Of a stretch of 64,000 nucleotides of DNA, positions 15,061 through 24,209 are shown in pieces. The notes beneath the pieces are model-generated. The model had not been told where the DNA came from. It searched no databases and saw only the letters and a program-made list of their open reading frames with translations. Position 1 is the first letter of the stretch. The number at the start of each line of letters is the position of its first letter. The stretch is from Flavobacterium sp. ALJ2 (lineage in GTDB: Bacteria; Bacteroidota; Bacteroidia; Flavobacteriales; Flavobacteriaceae), in NCBI RefSeq assembly GCF_015594725.1, contig NZ_JADNRC010000014.1, positions 61,694 through 125,693 on the forward strand, read 5' to 3'. The position numbers were made by a program, and so were the translations under genes.

Positions 15061-16377
15061 ATGAGTACTACAACTACGCCTTTTGTGGCTTTCAAAGTAA
15101 AAGACATTTCTCTAGCGGCTTGGGGAAGAAAAGAAATTGAACTAGCTGAAGCTGAGATGCCAGGTTTAATGGCACTTCGTGCTGAATATAAAAATGAGCA
15201 ACCTCTTAAAGGTGCTCGTATTGCAGGATGTCTGCATATGACTATCCAAACTGCAGTTTTAATCGAAACTTTAATTGCTCTTGGTGCTGAGGTTACTTGG
15301 TCTTCTTGTAACATTTTCTCTACTCAAGATCAAGCTGCAGCTGCTATTGCTGCTGCTGGAATTCAGGTTTATGCTTGGAAAGGTCTAGATGAGCAATCAT
15401 TTGACTGGTGTATTGAGCAAACTTTATTCTTTGGTGAAGATAGAAAACCATTGAACATGATTCTTGATGATGGTGGAGATTTAACTAATATGGTTATTGA
15501 CCGTTTCCCTGAATTGGTTCCTGGAATCAAAGGGTTATCTGAAGAAACTACAACTGGTGTTCACAGACTTTACGAAAGAGTAAAAGCGGGAACTTTACCA
15601 ATGCCTGCAATCAACATTAACGACTCGGTTACTAAATCTAAATTTGATAACAAATACGGTTGTAAAGAATCTGCTGTTGATGCTGTGCGTCGTGCAACGG
15701 ATTTAATGCTTGCTGGAAAAAGAGTTATCGTTTGTGGATACGGTGATGTTGGAAAAGGAACTGCTGCTTCTTTTAGAGGTGCTGGATCTATTGTAACTGT
15801 TACTGAAATTGACCCAATTTGTGCTTTACAAGCTGCAATGGACGGTTATGAAGTTAAAAAATTAAACACTGTAATTGCTAATGCTGATATCATTATCACA
15901 ACTACAGGAAATAAAGATATTGTTCTTGGTGAGCACTTCGAACAAATGAAAGATAAAACAGTTGTTTGTAACATCGGACACTTTGATAACGAAATTGATA
16001 TGGCTTGGTTGAACAAAACCCACGGTGCATCTAAAATCGAAATCAAACCACAAGTTGACAAGTATACTATTGCTGGAAAAGATATCATCATTCTTGCTGA
16101 AGGTCGTTTAGTAAACCTTGGTTGTGCTACAGGTCACCCAAGTTTTGTAATGAGTAACTCTTTTACAAACCAAACTTTGGCTCAAATCGAATTATGGAAA
16201 AATAGCGCTGCTTACAACAATGACGTTTATATGTTACCTAAACATTTAGATGAAAAAGTTGCTGCTTTGCACCTTGCTAAATTAGGAGTTGAATTGGAAA
16301 CTTTACGTGACGATCAAGCTGCTTATATTGGCGTTCCTGTTGAAGGTCCTTTCAAACCAGAATATTACAGATACTAA
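15061..16377 (+). CDS. ahcY: adenosylhomocysteinase (S-adenosylhomocysteine hydrolase)
   Basis: 438 residues, full length. It reversibly cleaves S-adenosylhomocysteine to adenosine and homocysteine, recycling the by-product of SAM-dependent methylation. The N-terminal substrate domain has [16 protein letters not shown]. The NAD-binding domain has [12 protein letters not shown] (about 224-235). The catalytic lysine lies in VTKSKFDN with NKYGCKES after it. The C terminus KPEYYRY is diagnostic because it reaches the neighbouring subunit's NAD site. It is monocistronic, with a strong palindromic terminator downstream. Confidence 0.97.
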   Translation: MSTTTTPFVAFKVKDISLAAWGRKEIELAEAEMPGLMALRAEYKNEQPLKGARIAGCLHMTIQTAVLIETLIALGAEVTWSSCNIFSTQDQAAAAIAAAGIQVYAWKGLDEQSFDWCIEQTLFFGEDRKPLNMILDDGGDLTNMVIDRFPELVPGIKGLSEETTTGVHRLYERVKAGTLPMPAININDSVTKSKFDNKYGCKESAVDAVRRATDLMLAGKRVIVCGYGDVGKGTAASFRGAGSIVTVTEIDPICALQAAMDGYEVKKLNTVIANADIIITTTGNKDIVLGEHFEQMKDKTVVCNIGHFDNEIDMAWLNKTHGASKIEIKPQVDKYTIAGKDIIILAEGRLVNLGCATGHPSFVMSNSFTNQTLAQIELWKNSAAYNNDVYMLPKHLDEKVAALHLAKLGVELETLRDDQAAYIGVPVEGPFKPEYYRY

Positions 16378-16416
16378 ATAAGTTTTAGATTGGAGATTTC
16401 TTCGATTATATATTTC

Positions 16417-16456
16417 AAACCCGACAGATTTTAAAATCTGTCGGGTTTTGTTTTTA
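16417..16456 (+). terminator. ahcY terminator
   Basis: Perfect palindrome with AAACCCGACAGATTTT arms (16417-16448) followed by TTTGTTTTT. It can also act on the minus strand for the convergent gene ending at 16467. Confidence 0.9.
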
Positions 16457-16466
16457 GTACTGCTTC

Positions 16467-18311
16467 TTATTCGTAGATAAAAATTCGTTCAACAAAACTG
16501 GCTTCTGGTTTTTCTGAACTTAGCCCTCCCTCAAAAAACATTTCAGTCCAGTTTTTTTGACTATCAATTTTAAGATATTCCATTTTTGTAGTTAACTTAA
16601 TTTTTCCATCCCCGAAAAAGGAATCCGAACTTGATTCTTCTATTCTTCTATTGTCAGAGTCGTATTTTCTATGAATTACCACTTCATCCAAATAAATAGA
16701 ATCTTCTTTATTATTCTTCAAATATTCTTCTATAAGGTTTCCTTTTTCATCATAAACTAATTCATCTTGAGACTCGGTTAATTGCGTTTCTCCTCCCTGA
16801 TAATCATAAGAAAAGCTTGTTTTTATAATGCGATTTTTATTATATTCATATTTTACCACATTTCTTAAAGTATCATTATCCGAAGAATAACTTTTCTCTT
16901 CTAATACTTTATTTTCTGACCCGTAACTATAGAATGTTTTACCAAGAACATTTTCTTCGTCATCATACATTATCGATTCTATCTTTTGTTTCAAACTATT
17001 ATACTTGTTCTCTGGATAATCAGATTTTTTAGGAAACATTTCATCTTTCACAAACTCTCCATTTGAATTCTTTTTATAGGTGGTATAATTTTGCATTTTA
17101 CCTTTTACATACTTGCCGTTCTTTTTGATTGCATAGTAAAAATTCTCCGTGTACTCTTTAATGTTTCCGAATAATTTCTCATCCCATTCTGCAGATAATT
17201 GTGGTGCATTGTAATCTGCTGCCATCATTTTTTTAGGCTCAGGCTCTTTCAAATTCGGAATCATCTCAAAAGTCCTTTCTATGCCATAAATAGGTTCATA
17301 AAGAACAAAATCATTTTTAATTGGGGCGATAGTTTCGATAAAAATATACTTGCCTTCTTGATTTACTATATCGTCAATAGTGAATGTTTTTTGATATTCT
17401 TCAAAAGTCATTGCTGGATTGGCTTTAAAAGCATCGAAAACGCGTTTATTTACATTCCCGCTTAAATCACTATAACCTGCCCTTTTATCATTGATTTTTT
17501 TATTTTTCTTCTTTAATTCTGCCACTTCCTTATCGCTGTAATTGACCAATACATTACCTATTTCATCATAATTTATCAAATGAATTTTATTGTTTCTATC
17601 TAGATTTTTCGAATCGACTACCTCTATCAGAACCACATTATTAATAATATCAATTAACTTATATTCAATATCATTTAATCTGAATTTACTCCCTATATCC
17701 TTTTGAGAAAGCTTTACCTGAGAATAATCAGTAATGAATTTAATATTGTAAATCACACTCCCTTGAATTTCAGAAAGCTCATTATTGTTTTTAAAGTTTA
17801 CTGCATTATTTACCTGATCTTGCTTACGCAGGGTCGTATAATTCAAATTAGTGACTTTTCCGTTTTTGTATTTACCCATAAACTCGCTTCCAAAAGAAGT
17901 TCCGCCAACATTCTTAATTTCAATCAACTCTTTTTTCAAATTAAACAACTTGCTTGTTACAGGGTGAAAATCTACAATATAAACCTCTTCATTCTCTTTA
18001 TAATAAGATGGAAATCGAGAATTAAACAACAAGTCATATCCATATTCAGATTTCTCCAATTTCAAAACCCCTCGTGAGATAAGAGTATCTACTGAAGAAT
18101 TTATTACCTCTTCAGATTGGATAATTTTCTTTTGAATTTCATCAATTCTTCTATTTACTTTTTTAAAAGGAAAATCAGGAACTTTAAAGGTTGCTTTACT
18201 TATTTCATAAGTAATTTTATAAATCATCTCTTTTTCCTCTTTACTAGGTTCCTTATTTTGGGAAAACACAGAAAGACTAAAGCCCATTAAAATCAATACA
18301 ATTCTATTCAT
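16467..18311 (-). CDS. exported protein of unknown function
   Basis: About 614 residues from the ATG at 18311, chosen because it starts a clean signal peptide (MNRIVLILMGFSLSVFSQ, cleaved after FSQ). The body is Lys/Glu/Asn-rich with no enzyme motif that I recognise. The last 170 residues contain several short segments of YD-repeat character (VVKYEYNKNR, LVYDEKGNLIEEY, RKYDSDNRRIEE), as in Rhs-like or toxin-related beta structures, but too few for a firm call. It is monocistronic between ahcY's terminator and a divergent RNA gene. Confidence 0.75.
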   Translation of the reverse strand: MNRIVLILMGFSLSVFSQNKEPSKEEKEMIYKITYEISKATFKVPDFPFKKVNRRIDEIQKKIIQSEEVINSSVDTLISRGVLKLEKSEYGYDLLFNSRFPSYYKENEEVYIVDFHPVTSKLFNLKKELIEIKNVGGTSFGSEFMGKYKNGKVTNLNYTTLRKQDQVNNAVNFKNNNELSEIQGSVIYNIKFITDYSQVKLSQKDIGSKFRLNDIEYKLIDIINNVVLIEVVDSKNLDRNNKIHLINYDEIGNVLVNYSDKEVAELKKKNKKINDKRAGYSDLSGNVNKRVFDAFKANPAMTFEEYQKTFTIDDIVNQEGKYIFIETIAPIKNDFVLYEPIYGIERTFEMIPNLKEPEPKKMMAADYNAPQLSAEWDEKLFGNIKEYTENFYYAIKKNGKYVKGKMQNYTTYKKNSNGEFVKDEMFPKKSDYPENKYNSLKQKIESIMYDDEENVLGKTFYSYGSENKVLEEKSYSSDNDTLRNVVKYEYNKNRIIKTSFSYDYQGGETQLTESQDELVYDEKGNLIEEYLKNNKEDSIYLDEVVIHRKYDSDNRRIEESSSDSFFGDGKIKLTTKMEYLKIDSQKNWTEMFFEGGLSSEKPEASFVERIFIYE

Positions 18312-18391
18312 TTGTTTTTTTTTTGAAAAGTACAGTTTTTTGTACGAAAAATCCAAATCTAATAGACAAGAAAATTACGAGACGTTATCTC

Positions 18392-18434
18392 AATCCCAAC
18401 AAGTTTAAAAAACTTATCGGGGTTTCTTTTTTTT
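18392..18434 (+). terminator. plus-strand terminator-like hairpin with no gene upstream
   Basis: AATCCC..AAGTTT pairs imperfectly with AAACTT..GGGGTT and is followed by a long T run (18427-18435). The only thing upstream on this strand is antisense to the exported protein gene, so it may stop antisense transcription or be a relic. Confidence 0.5.
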
Positions 18435-18462
18435 TAATCTAAAACTTGGGCGTGCCACCATT

Positions 18463-18601
18463 AAAAAAAGAGCCGATGAGCATTACGTTCATTGGCTCTT
18501 TCTTTAATGCTGTCGGACTATCCGCGCTACTTCGGTAGCTTGATCCTATCCCTCACGCAAATGATAATAGCACGTAAAAATTAATCAGATATTTTTGAAT
18601 A
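18463..18601 (-). ncRNA. small RNA gene with structured core, copy B (Flavo-1-like)
   Basis: On the minus strand, a TATATTTG promoter box (18608-18615) predicts a start near 18601. The transcript then contains GAGGGATAGGATC, a hairpin AGCTAC-CGAA-GTAGC, and GCGGATAGTCCGAC (core 18509-18558). It ends in a strong terminator, AAAGAGCCAATG/CATCGGCTCTTT plus a seven-T tract (18463-18501). The GATAG and GCG(A/G)ATAG elements on either side of a hairpin match copies A and C. No open reading frame of note lies inside, so a free-standing RNA of about 140 nucleotides is the simplest reading. The rest of the 347-bp gap contains the promoters and the hairpin at 18392. Confidence 0.65.
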
Positions 18602-18607
18602 ATTTTA

Positions 18608-18627
18608 CAAATATAAATATACATTTG
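18608..18627. promoter_or_regulatory. divergent promoter pair (small RNA and coiled-coil protein)
   Basis: TATATTTG on the minus strand (18608-18615) and TACATTTG on the plus strand (18620-18627) are back to back. The plus box precedes the gene at 18659 by 32 bases. Confidence 0.5.
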
Positions 18628-18658
18628 AATTCTAAAAAAAACGACCAAAATCCAAATT

Positions 18659-19240
18659 ATGAAAACTCGCTTTATTATAATGTTAATAATGTTTCCTATT
18701 CTTGTTTCTTCACAAGTTTACACTCAACAACAGCAAATGCAACAAGTTAGAACCATGCATCAGCAAATGAACAACCAAAATCAAAAATGGGCAGTTGAGC
18801 GTACAACATACAACCAGCAATTGCAAATGAGGTCAATGATGTACAAACAAACCAATAAAATTCAAACCGCTGAAAGCAAATTAGCCAAAGAAGAAAAAAA
18901 TCAAAAGAAACTAGAACAAAAAACAGAGAAACTTAATGCTGATTTAAGAACAAAGCAAGAGGAATTAGTAAATCTTAAAAATAGTTCCGAAAATAATAAC
19001 AATTCTGATCTTCAAAAACACATCGAAAAATCTGAAAAGAACATAACGAAATCTGAAGAAAAACGAAACAAAGCAAATACAAAATTAGAATCGAGTTCTA
19101 AAAAAGTAGACGATTTAAAAAAACAAGTAGAAACTGCTAAGTCAGAAAAAGAAGAACTAGCTAAAAAACAAGAGGAAGAAAAAAAGGTTAAAGAAGAAGA
19201 GAAAGAGAAAGAACTGCAAAAGAAAGCCGCTAAAAAATAA
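18659..19240 (+). CDS. exported coiled-coil protein of unknown function
   Basis: 193 residues. A signal peptide (about 1-19, MKTRFIIMLIMFPILVSSQ) is followed by a Gln/Met-rich stretch (20-62) and then an almost uninterrupted charged coiled coil (about 65-193) of Lys and Glu heptads ending in KKAAKK. No domain is recognised. Low-complexity composition makes homology hard to judge. It is probably periplasmic, with its own promoter and a terminator downstream. Confidence 0.75.
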   Translation: MKTRFIIMLIMFPILVSSQVYTQQQQMQQVRTMHQQMNNQNQKWAVERTTYNQQLQMRSMMYKQTNKIQTAESKLAKEEKNQKKLEQKTEKLNADLRTKQEELVNLKNSSENNNNSDLQKHIEKSEKNITKSEEKRNKANTKLESSSKKVDDLKKQVETAKSEKEELAKKQEEEKKVKEEEKEKELQKKAAKK

Positions 19241-19264
19241 AGCAATTCATTTCAACAACATAAC

Positions 19265-19305
19265 AAACCCTTATTATATCAATTTATAGTAAGGGTTTTT
19301 CTTTT
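19265..19305 (+). terminator. terminator after the coiled-coil gene
   Basis: AAACCCTTA/TAAGGGTTT arms (19265-19298) followed by TTCTTTTT. Confidence 0.75.
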
Positions 19306-19492
19306 TACATTCAGGAAGCAATTCCTAGATTATATTTATATATTAGCTATGAAACATTATATAGGATAAAAAAATGCTTTAAAAGTTAACTGCAAATTAG
19401 TTGATGATATCAACGTAATGAACTTGAATATTTTAAAACCTCAACTAACTATAATGTAAATAAACCCGATTAGATTAATTACGATTAAAAAT

Positions 19493-19777
19493 ATGATTGA
19501 AAAAGTTATATGTGAACAACATGGATCAAAAGATATGTCTTTTGCCTGTATTCATCTTGCAATGGCGATAGACAAAAAAGAAAAAGTGGGCTTTTTTTAT
19601 TCGGAAGCCGAAGAAGATCTTCCGCAAATTGCCTGGTGCGGATCATGCGAACAATGGTTACTAGATAATGGTGAAGAATGGAATGAAGCATTTGAAACTC
19701 TAGCCGATTTTAAAATATTATGCTCCGATTGTTATGACGAAGCCAAAGAAATTCAGTTCGAAACTGATAAAATATAA
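19493..19777 (+). CDS. small Cys-rich, probably zinc-binding protein
   Basis: 94 residues. Cysteines and histidines are placed like a zinc site: C8 and H10 (ICEQHG), C19 with H21 (ACIHLA), CGSC (about 49-52) and CSDC (about 79-82). It is acidic and cytoplasmic, with no signal peptide. I recognise it as a small conserved hypothetical family but not a named domain. It is the first gene of an island in which the next starts 6 bp later; the neighbours are immunity-like, so an accessory or immunity role is possible but unproven. Confidence 0.7.
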   Translation: MIEKVICEQHGSKDMSFACIHLAMAIDKKEKVGFFYSEAEEDLPQIAWCGSCEQWLLDNGEEWNEAFETLADFKILCSDCYDEAKEIQFETDKI

Positions 19778-19783
19778 ACAAAC

Positions 19784-20407
19784 ATGATTTCTACTAAAGA
19801 CTTTAAATTATTACCCGATAAAAAATCATTACAGCATATCTGCAAAGCAATTTCTGTATTAGATGCTATTATTTGTCAAGAATGGGAATATCGCTATTAC
19901 TTATACAACTCTAAATGGGCAGAAGATGAAGAGTACTTTGGCATGAGAGATGGGTCTGGCGATTTAATGGATATTCTTTTTCTTGAAAATCATTGCGTAA
20001 TTAGTGGTTTTGCACACGAATTTCAATATAATCAAAAAAGTGATTTGACTAAGAATCTGCCTGAAATTTATAATCAATTTATTTTTGATGAACCAGTTGT
20101 CACAAACGGCACAACATTTTGTTTATGGACAAATGAAACCGAAAATTGGGAAGTTGGAGAGGTTAAAGATTTTAATGATAATTCAGAAGATTTACTCGCT
20201 ATTTTTGATGGAAATCCACAAACATACATCGATTGGGCAAGCGAGTATTTTGAAGAAACAGGAATTCCGTTAAAAACCGTAACCGAAATCTATGAAGGTA
20301 AGGTCTTAACCAAAGAAATGGTTTTGTCTATTGTAGATGAAATTGAAGATTGGGAATTACTAGAAGAAGATTTAAAAGAAATAAATTACGAATACGATTT
20401 TAAATAG
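19784..20407 (+). CDS. conserved hypothetical protein of the immunity-like island
   Basis: 207 residues, acidic (many Asp/Glu in the last 60 residues), no signal peptide or membrane segment. Recognisable blocks are ICQEWEYRYY, FGMRDGSGD and ISGFAHE, which I associate with a widespread small hypothetical family, but I cannot name a function. It is 6 bp after the Cys-rich gene and 10 bp before the next, so it is translated from the same message. Confidence 0.7.
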   Translation: MISTKDFKLLPDKKSLQHICKAISVLDAIICQEWEYRYYLYNSKWAEDEEYFGMRDGSGDLMDILFLENHCVISGFAHEFQYNQKSDLTKNLPEIYNQFIFDEPVVTNGTTFCLWTNETENWEVGEVKDFNDNSEDLLAIFDGNPQTYIDWASEYFEETGIPLKTVTEIYEGKVLTKEMVLSIVDEIEDWELLEEDLKEINYEYDFK

Positions 20408-20417
20408 ACTAACAGCA

Positions 20418-21515
20418 ATGAAACGCATTTTTCTGCTTTATATATTTCTCTTTATAAACTGTACGTTATTTGCACAAAGCAAAGAAGATACATGGACTGC
20501 CTTTTGGGATAAAGACACCACACATACCGGATATAAAGATAAAAACGGTGTGATTAAAATCGAACCTAAATTTATGGGGATGACAATTGCCAATAAATTT
20601 GATGATATCATTGTTGTAACCGAAGAAGAAAATCAAAGCTGGAAAAGCTATTACCTAACAAAATCAGGCAAAATAGTTGGTCGAGATAGTTTGTACATAT
20701 TCGATAATGGTCCTGATTGCGAGAATGAAGGTTTTATCAGATTTAGAGATCACAAAACGGATAAAATGGGAATGTTTAATAGTAAGGGCGAAATTGCAAT
20801 TCCTGCAGAATACAACAATCTAACGAAGGTACGAAACGGAATGATTATCGTACTGAAAGGTGCTGAGAAGATTAATGACACCTATGGAGGAGGCTGCAAT
20901 CATTTTAGCTGGAGCGGAGGTAAAGAACATCTTATTGATACGAATAATAAAATATTAATTGAGAATTTTGAATACAACGATGAATTAAATTTTTTCTCCT
21001 TACAAAAAACAAAAGAACCAAATTCAGATCCAATAAGAGAAAACTTTCTTGGTGTAGACGGGCAATATTATTCGTTTATAAATTATGACAAAGAATTTAC
21101 ATTATGGTTAAAAAGCAGTTTACTATCCGATTTATCCAAAGCCAATTTACTAAAATATTCCTATGAAGAAATCTTTTATTGGAAAGAACCAATTGGCTGG
21201 ATAAGTGAACCAAAAACTACATTCATTAATAAAAACTATAAACTCATAAAAGATAAATTGCTAGAACTTAGCAATCCTACTTGTGATTACTTTGTTACAA
21301 CCAATGGGTTGAATCAATTTATCTATGAAGCAGACAAATACAATCAGTACTTTAATAATTGTAATGAATCCAAAGACTGGAAATATCCAATGAAAAATAT
21401 TATTATTAATCACCGTGATAAAAAAGATTCTACGCAAGATCATTTTGATTTTTTAAGAACCGAAAATGGATATCAGTTAATAAGTGTTTCGATACGTAAA
21501 GGAAAACTTAAATAG
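20418..21515 (+). CDS. exported WG-repeat-like protein
   Basis: 365 residues with a signal peptide (1-19, FINCTLFAQ at its end). The first 200 residues contain WG-type beta repeats, for example YKDKNGVIKIEPKF and MFNSKGEIAIPAEYNNL, the usual 'X-D-K-x-G-x-I-x-I-P-x-x-Y' rhythm. The second half is unassigned. WG-repeat proteins are common in Bacteroidota and around polymorphic-toxin loci; most have no known activity. It is expected in the periplasm or at the surface, unlike its cytoplasmic neighbours. Confidence 0.75.
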   Translation: MKRIFLLYIFLFINCTLFAQSKEDTWTAFWDKDTTHTGYKDKNGVIKIEPKFMGMTIANKFDDIIVVTEEENQSWKSYYLTKSGKIVGRDSLYIFDNGPDCENEGFIRFRDHKTDKMGMFNSKGEIAIPAEYNNLTKVRNGMIIVLKGAEKINDTYGGGCNHFSWSGGKEHLIDTNNKILIENFEYNDELNFFSLQKTKEPNSDPIRENFLGVDGQYYSFINYDKEFTLWLKSSLLSDLSKANLLKYSYEEIFYWKEPIGWISEPKTTFINKNYKLIKDKLLELSNPTCDYFVTTNGLNQFIYEADKYNQYFNNCNESKDWKYPMKNIIINHRDKKDSTQDHFDFLRTENGYQLISVSIRKGKLK

Positions 21516-21560
21516 TTTTTAGATTATTGGATTTTTAGAATCCTTCTCAAAAAACAAATT

Positions 21561-22019
21561 ATGACAAAAGAAGATTTTAGAATCAGTTTAAAAAAAGCCC
21601 TTGATGGCCTTATTGATTTTACGCAGGAAATGGTAACAAACAAATTACCGCATGATTATAAATTCATAATTAAAACCAATTGCTCATACGATGGAAATGA
21701 ATTAGAAGACGATGAAGAAATTTATCCTGATGATAAAATTAATGAGTCAAGTTCAATTAATCCCGCGACAGAATTAACAGTAATTGATTATTTATGGCGA
21801 AATGGTAAAGTTCCGCAATGGATTAATGTTCAAATTAGTAGTTGTGATTCTAATTTTAGTTACATAACATTAGAATGCTGCGGAAGATTTTCAGCTTTAT
21901 TAAATCACAAAGATGGTCCTTTTCGTGGTTTGGGACCTAATATTCCCTATCGTTATATTGACCAAGATTCAGGAGAACTTCGTGTAAAAGTAGATTTAAA
22001 TGAAATTAATAAATCTTAA
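21561..22019 (+). CDS. hypothetical protein of the immunity-like island
   Basis: 152 residues, acidic, cytoplasmic. NPATELTVIDYLWRNGKVPQW, here given in part as TVIDYLWRNGKVPQW, and FSALLNHKDGPF are the most distinctive stretches. No named domain is recognised, although such short acidic proteins next to SMI1/KNR4 genes are often immunity proteins. The stop lies 5 bases before the start of the SMI1/KNR4 gene. Confidence 0.65.
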   Translation: MTKEDFRISLKKALDGLIDFTQEMVTNKLPHDYKFIIKTNCSYDGNELEDDEEIYPDDKINESSSINPATELTVIDYLWRNGKVPQWINVQISSCDSNFSYITLECCGRFSALLNHKDGPFRGLGPNIPYRYIDQDSGELRVKVDLNEINKS

Positions 22020-22023
22020 AGCT

Positions 22024-22614
22024 ATGTGGTACGACAACTATACTTTTTTCGATAAACAAAAAGGATTTACAGAAACAAACTCAGCACAGATCTGGAATAA
22101 AGAACTTCCTGATAAGTTTTTCTTACCAATTGAATTACAAGAATTATTACAGCACTCTAATGGAGGCGGAATAATAAATGGTGACCGAGAATTTGGTTAT
22201 TTCTCTTTATACGAAATAAGCGACTTTTATATTGAATATCAATTTGATAAATACACACCTCTCTTTATGCCTATTGCTTTTAACGGTGGTGGAATATTTT
22301 ATGCCTACGACTTTAGGAATCCGACAAACATTAATCTTGTAGCTGTAAGTGCAGGTGTTTTGGAATACGAAAGTTCTATTATTATTGGAAAGACATTAAA
22401 AGAAGTGCTTAGCAAAACAATTAATATTGAAGATGAACTAGATATTCTTTATCCTAAAATAGAACTTACTGAAGAGGATAAACAGCTAATTGAACTACGT
22501 AAACAACTTAACGAGCTGAATACTAACAGAAATAACATTACACCAAAAGATTATTTATTGACAAAACGAACACTTGAGAATAAAATTAAAGAATTAGGGC
22601 TTAAAACTAAATAA
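22024..22614 (+). CDS. SMI1/KNR4 (SUKH) family protein
   Basis: About 196 residues from ATG 22024 (MWYDNYTFF); an earlier in-frame ATG at 22000 would overlap the previous gene. SUKH features are visible: LPIELQELLQHSNGGGIING, here split, then the FGYFSLYEI strand and FMPIAFNGGGIFYAYDFR. SUKH domains are mostly immunity proteins against contact-dependent or secreted nuclease toxins. The last 45 residues are a charged helix. No toxin gene accompanies it in this window. It is followed after 2 bp by the broken HEAT-like gene. Confidence 0.8.
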   Translation: MWYDNYTFFDKQKGFTETNSAQIWNKELPDKFFLPIELQELLQHSNGGGIINGDREFGYFSLYEISDFYIEYQFDKYTPLFMPIAFNGGGIFYAYDFRNPTNINLVAVSAGVLEYESSIIIGKTLKEVLSKTINIEDELDILYPKIELTEEDKQLIELRKQLNELNTNRNNITPKDYLLTKRTLENKIKELGLKTK

Positions 22615-22616
22615 GA

Positions 22617-23228
22617 ATGACCACAAGAAGAAACTATCAGGAGGCTATCAAAAAATCAAGAATCTATGTAGACTTCAATCAAATGATTGACTTTGATTTG
22701 GTATTATTATCTCAAAAAGATAAAAAATTAAATTCCGTAGGAGTTGAAGTTGAATTGAGAGAAGGAATGGAAATTGCTATTTATATGGATGATGAACAAC
22801 CAAATGGTTTTAAAGACAATTTAATTGCAAGTGGAATCGTAGAGAGAAATCATTCTAATTTATTTGAAATTGCGAAATGGTGCTGCCGAATTGATGAAAA
22901 CGGAATTCAACATGAAAGCGATGAAATCGAAAAGAAATTAAAATCTAAAGATGCTACTATAGTTATAAATACATTACTAGAAACAACTTTCCATAACCAA
23001 AACTGGGAATGAGTTCAGGATTTATGCATCGAATTACTCGAAAATAAAAATCCTGATATAAGTGGCTTGGCTGTTACCTGTCTCGGACATATTGCCAGAA
23101 TACATAGAGTTATAGACAAAGAAAAAGTTCTAAAAGCATTTGAAAGCAGAAAAGACGATGAAGCTATTAACGGAAGAATAGAAGATGCAATTGACGATAT
23201 TAATGTGTTTGTAACTGGTAAAAAATAA
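22617..23228 (+). pseudogene. immunity-like gene interrupted by an in-frame TGA
   Basis: Residues 1-131 run to TGA at 23010-23012. The same frame then continues without another stop for 71 codons to TAA 23226-23228. The junction reads NQNWE-stop-VQDLCIELL, followed by NPDISGLAVTCLGHIARIH and GRIEDAIDDINVF. I recall a family with a W-x-WVQ-x-xC-LL helix and a CLGHIARIH motif, so the TGA most likely replaces a conserved Trp (TGG to TGA). The C-terminal HEAT-like half would be lost. Stop-codon readthrough or a sequencing error is the alternative. Confidence 0.7.
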
Positions 23229-23271
23229 AACAATATTCAACGAATTCTTCTTTTCACTAAAATACAAAAGC

Positions 23272-23279
23272 TAACTTTG
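23272..23279 (+). promoter_or_regulatory. promoter -7 box of the SMR pump gene
   Basis: TAACTTTG fits TAnnTTTG, 15 bases before the start codon. Confidence 0.5.
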
Positions 23280-23293
23280 TAAAAACGTGAATT

Positions 23294-23626
23294 ATGAAAA
23301 ACTTTTTATTTTTAGGGATTGCCATTATATTTGAAATCATTGCAACTTCGGCATTAAAAAAATCAGAACAGTTTACTCAACTTCTCCCAAGCATAATAAC
23401 ATTTATCGGATATGCAGGTGCATTTTACTTCCTGAGTTTTGCTATAAGAACAATTCCTGTTGGAGTTGCCTATGCTATTTGGTCTGGAGTTGGAATTGTA
23501 TTGATTACCATTATTGGGGCTGTCTTTTTTAAACAAATTCCCGATTTACCCGCAATAATCGGATTGGCATTAATTATAATAGGTGTTATTGTTATCAATG
23601 TTTTTTCTAAAACTACATCACATTAG
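23294..23626 (+). CDS. small multidrug resistance (SMR) family transporter
   Basis: 110 residues, four transmembrane helices, the standard SMR size. Glu14 (IIFEIIATSALK) is the membrane-embedded glutamate that binds protons and cationic substrate. The signature IPVGVAYAIWSGVGIVLI, split here after WSG, marks the third helix. EmrE-type pumps exchange quaternary ammonium compounds for protons, and the related Gdx type exports guanidinium. The lone gene does not tell which. It works as a homodimer if no partner is encoded nearby, and none is seen. Confidence 0.93.
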   Translation: MKNFLFLGIAIIFEIIATSALKKSEQFTQLLPSIITFIGYAGAFYFLSFAIRTIPVGVAYAIWSGVGIVLITIIGAVFFKQIPDLPAIIGLALIIIGVIVINVFSKTTSH

Positions 23627-23647
23627 ATTAAAAAAATAAACTATCAA

Positions 23648-23672
23648 AAAGCATAAAAATTTAAGATGCTTT
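23648..23672 (+). terminator. weak terminator after the SMR gene
   Basis: AAAGCAT/ATGCTTT stem with a short T-rich tail. Confidence 0.35.
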
Positions 23673-23732
23673 AGTTTTACAAATTCCTTTTTATTCGAAA
23701 AACCGCATCGCATCCATCTTAAACATCTTCCA

Positions 23733-24194
23733 ATGAACTTAAGAAAAGCTACTATTTCTGACCTAAAAGAAATGCAGGAATTGTATATCGAAACTATTAA
23801 ACATGTTTGTAAAGATGATTATACGCCATCTCAAATTAATGTTTGGATTTCAGGAGCTAAAAATACGGAGCGCTGGATTGACGTAATCAATACACAATTT
23901 GTTTTACTAGCTATTATACAAGATAAAATAACAGGTTTTGGAACTTTGAAAAATGGAGATTATATTGACTTTTTTTATATTCATAAAGATTTTCAGCGAC
24001 AAGGAATAGCCAACAGACTCTTAACTGAATTAGAGTTTGAAGCAAAAAAACAGCATTCAAAAGTCATATCATCTGATGTAAGTATAACCGCCAAACCATT
24101 CTTTGAGAAAAAAAGATTTATTGTAAAAACCGAACAACGAAACATAAGATTAGGCGTTGAACTTATCAATTACAAAATGGAAAAGCAATTATAA
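23733..24194 (+). CDS. GNAT family N-acetyltransferase
   Basis: 153 residues. The acetyl-CoA loop is clear in DFQRQGIANRLLTELE (Q/RxxGxA/G, about 90-105), preceded by the strand IDFFYIHK and followed by SDVSITAKPFFEKKRF. The N terminus MNLRKATISDLKEMQELY is typical. The substrate is not predictable. It is monocistronic, with repeats downstream. Confidence 0.88.
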   Translation: MNLRKATISDLKEMQELYIETIKHVCKDDYTPSQINVWISGAKNTERWIDVINTQFVLLAIIQDKITGFGTLKNGDYIDFFYIHKDFQRQGIANRLLTELEFEAKKQHSKVISSDVSITAKPFFEKKRFIVKTEQRNIRLGVELINYKMEKQL

Positions 24195-24209
24195 CACTAA
24201 AAGTCTAAC

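Noticed and set aside
14970..15314. Minus-strand frame over the ahcY start
   Set aside because: Lies within the conserved N-terminal coding region of ahcY and has no family features.
19012..19245. Antisense Ser/Phe-rich frame over the coiled-coil gene
   Set aside because: Complement of Lys/Glu codons gives Phe/Ser runs; a compositional shadow.
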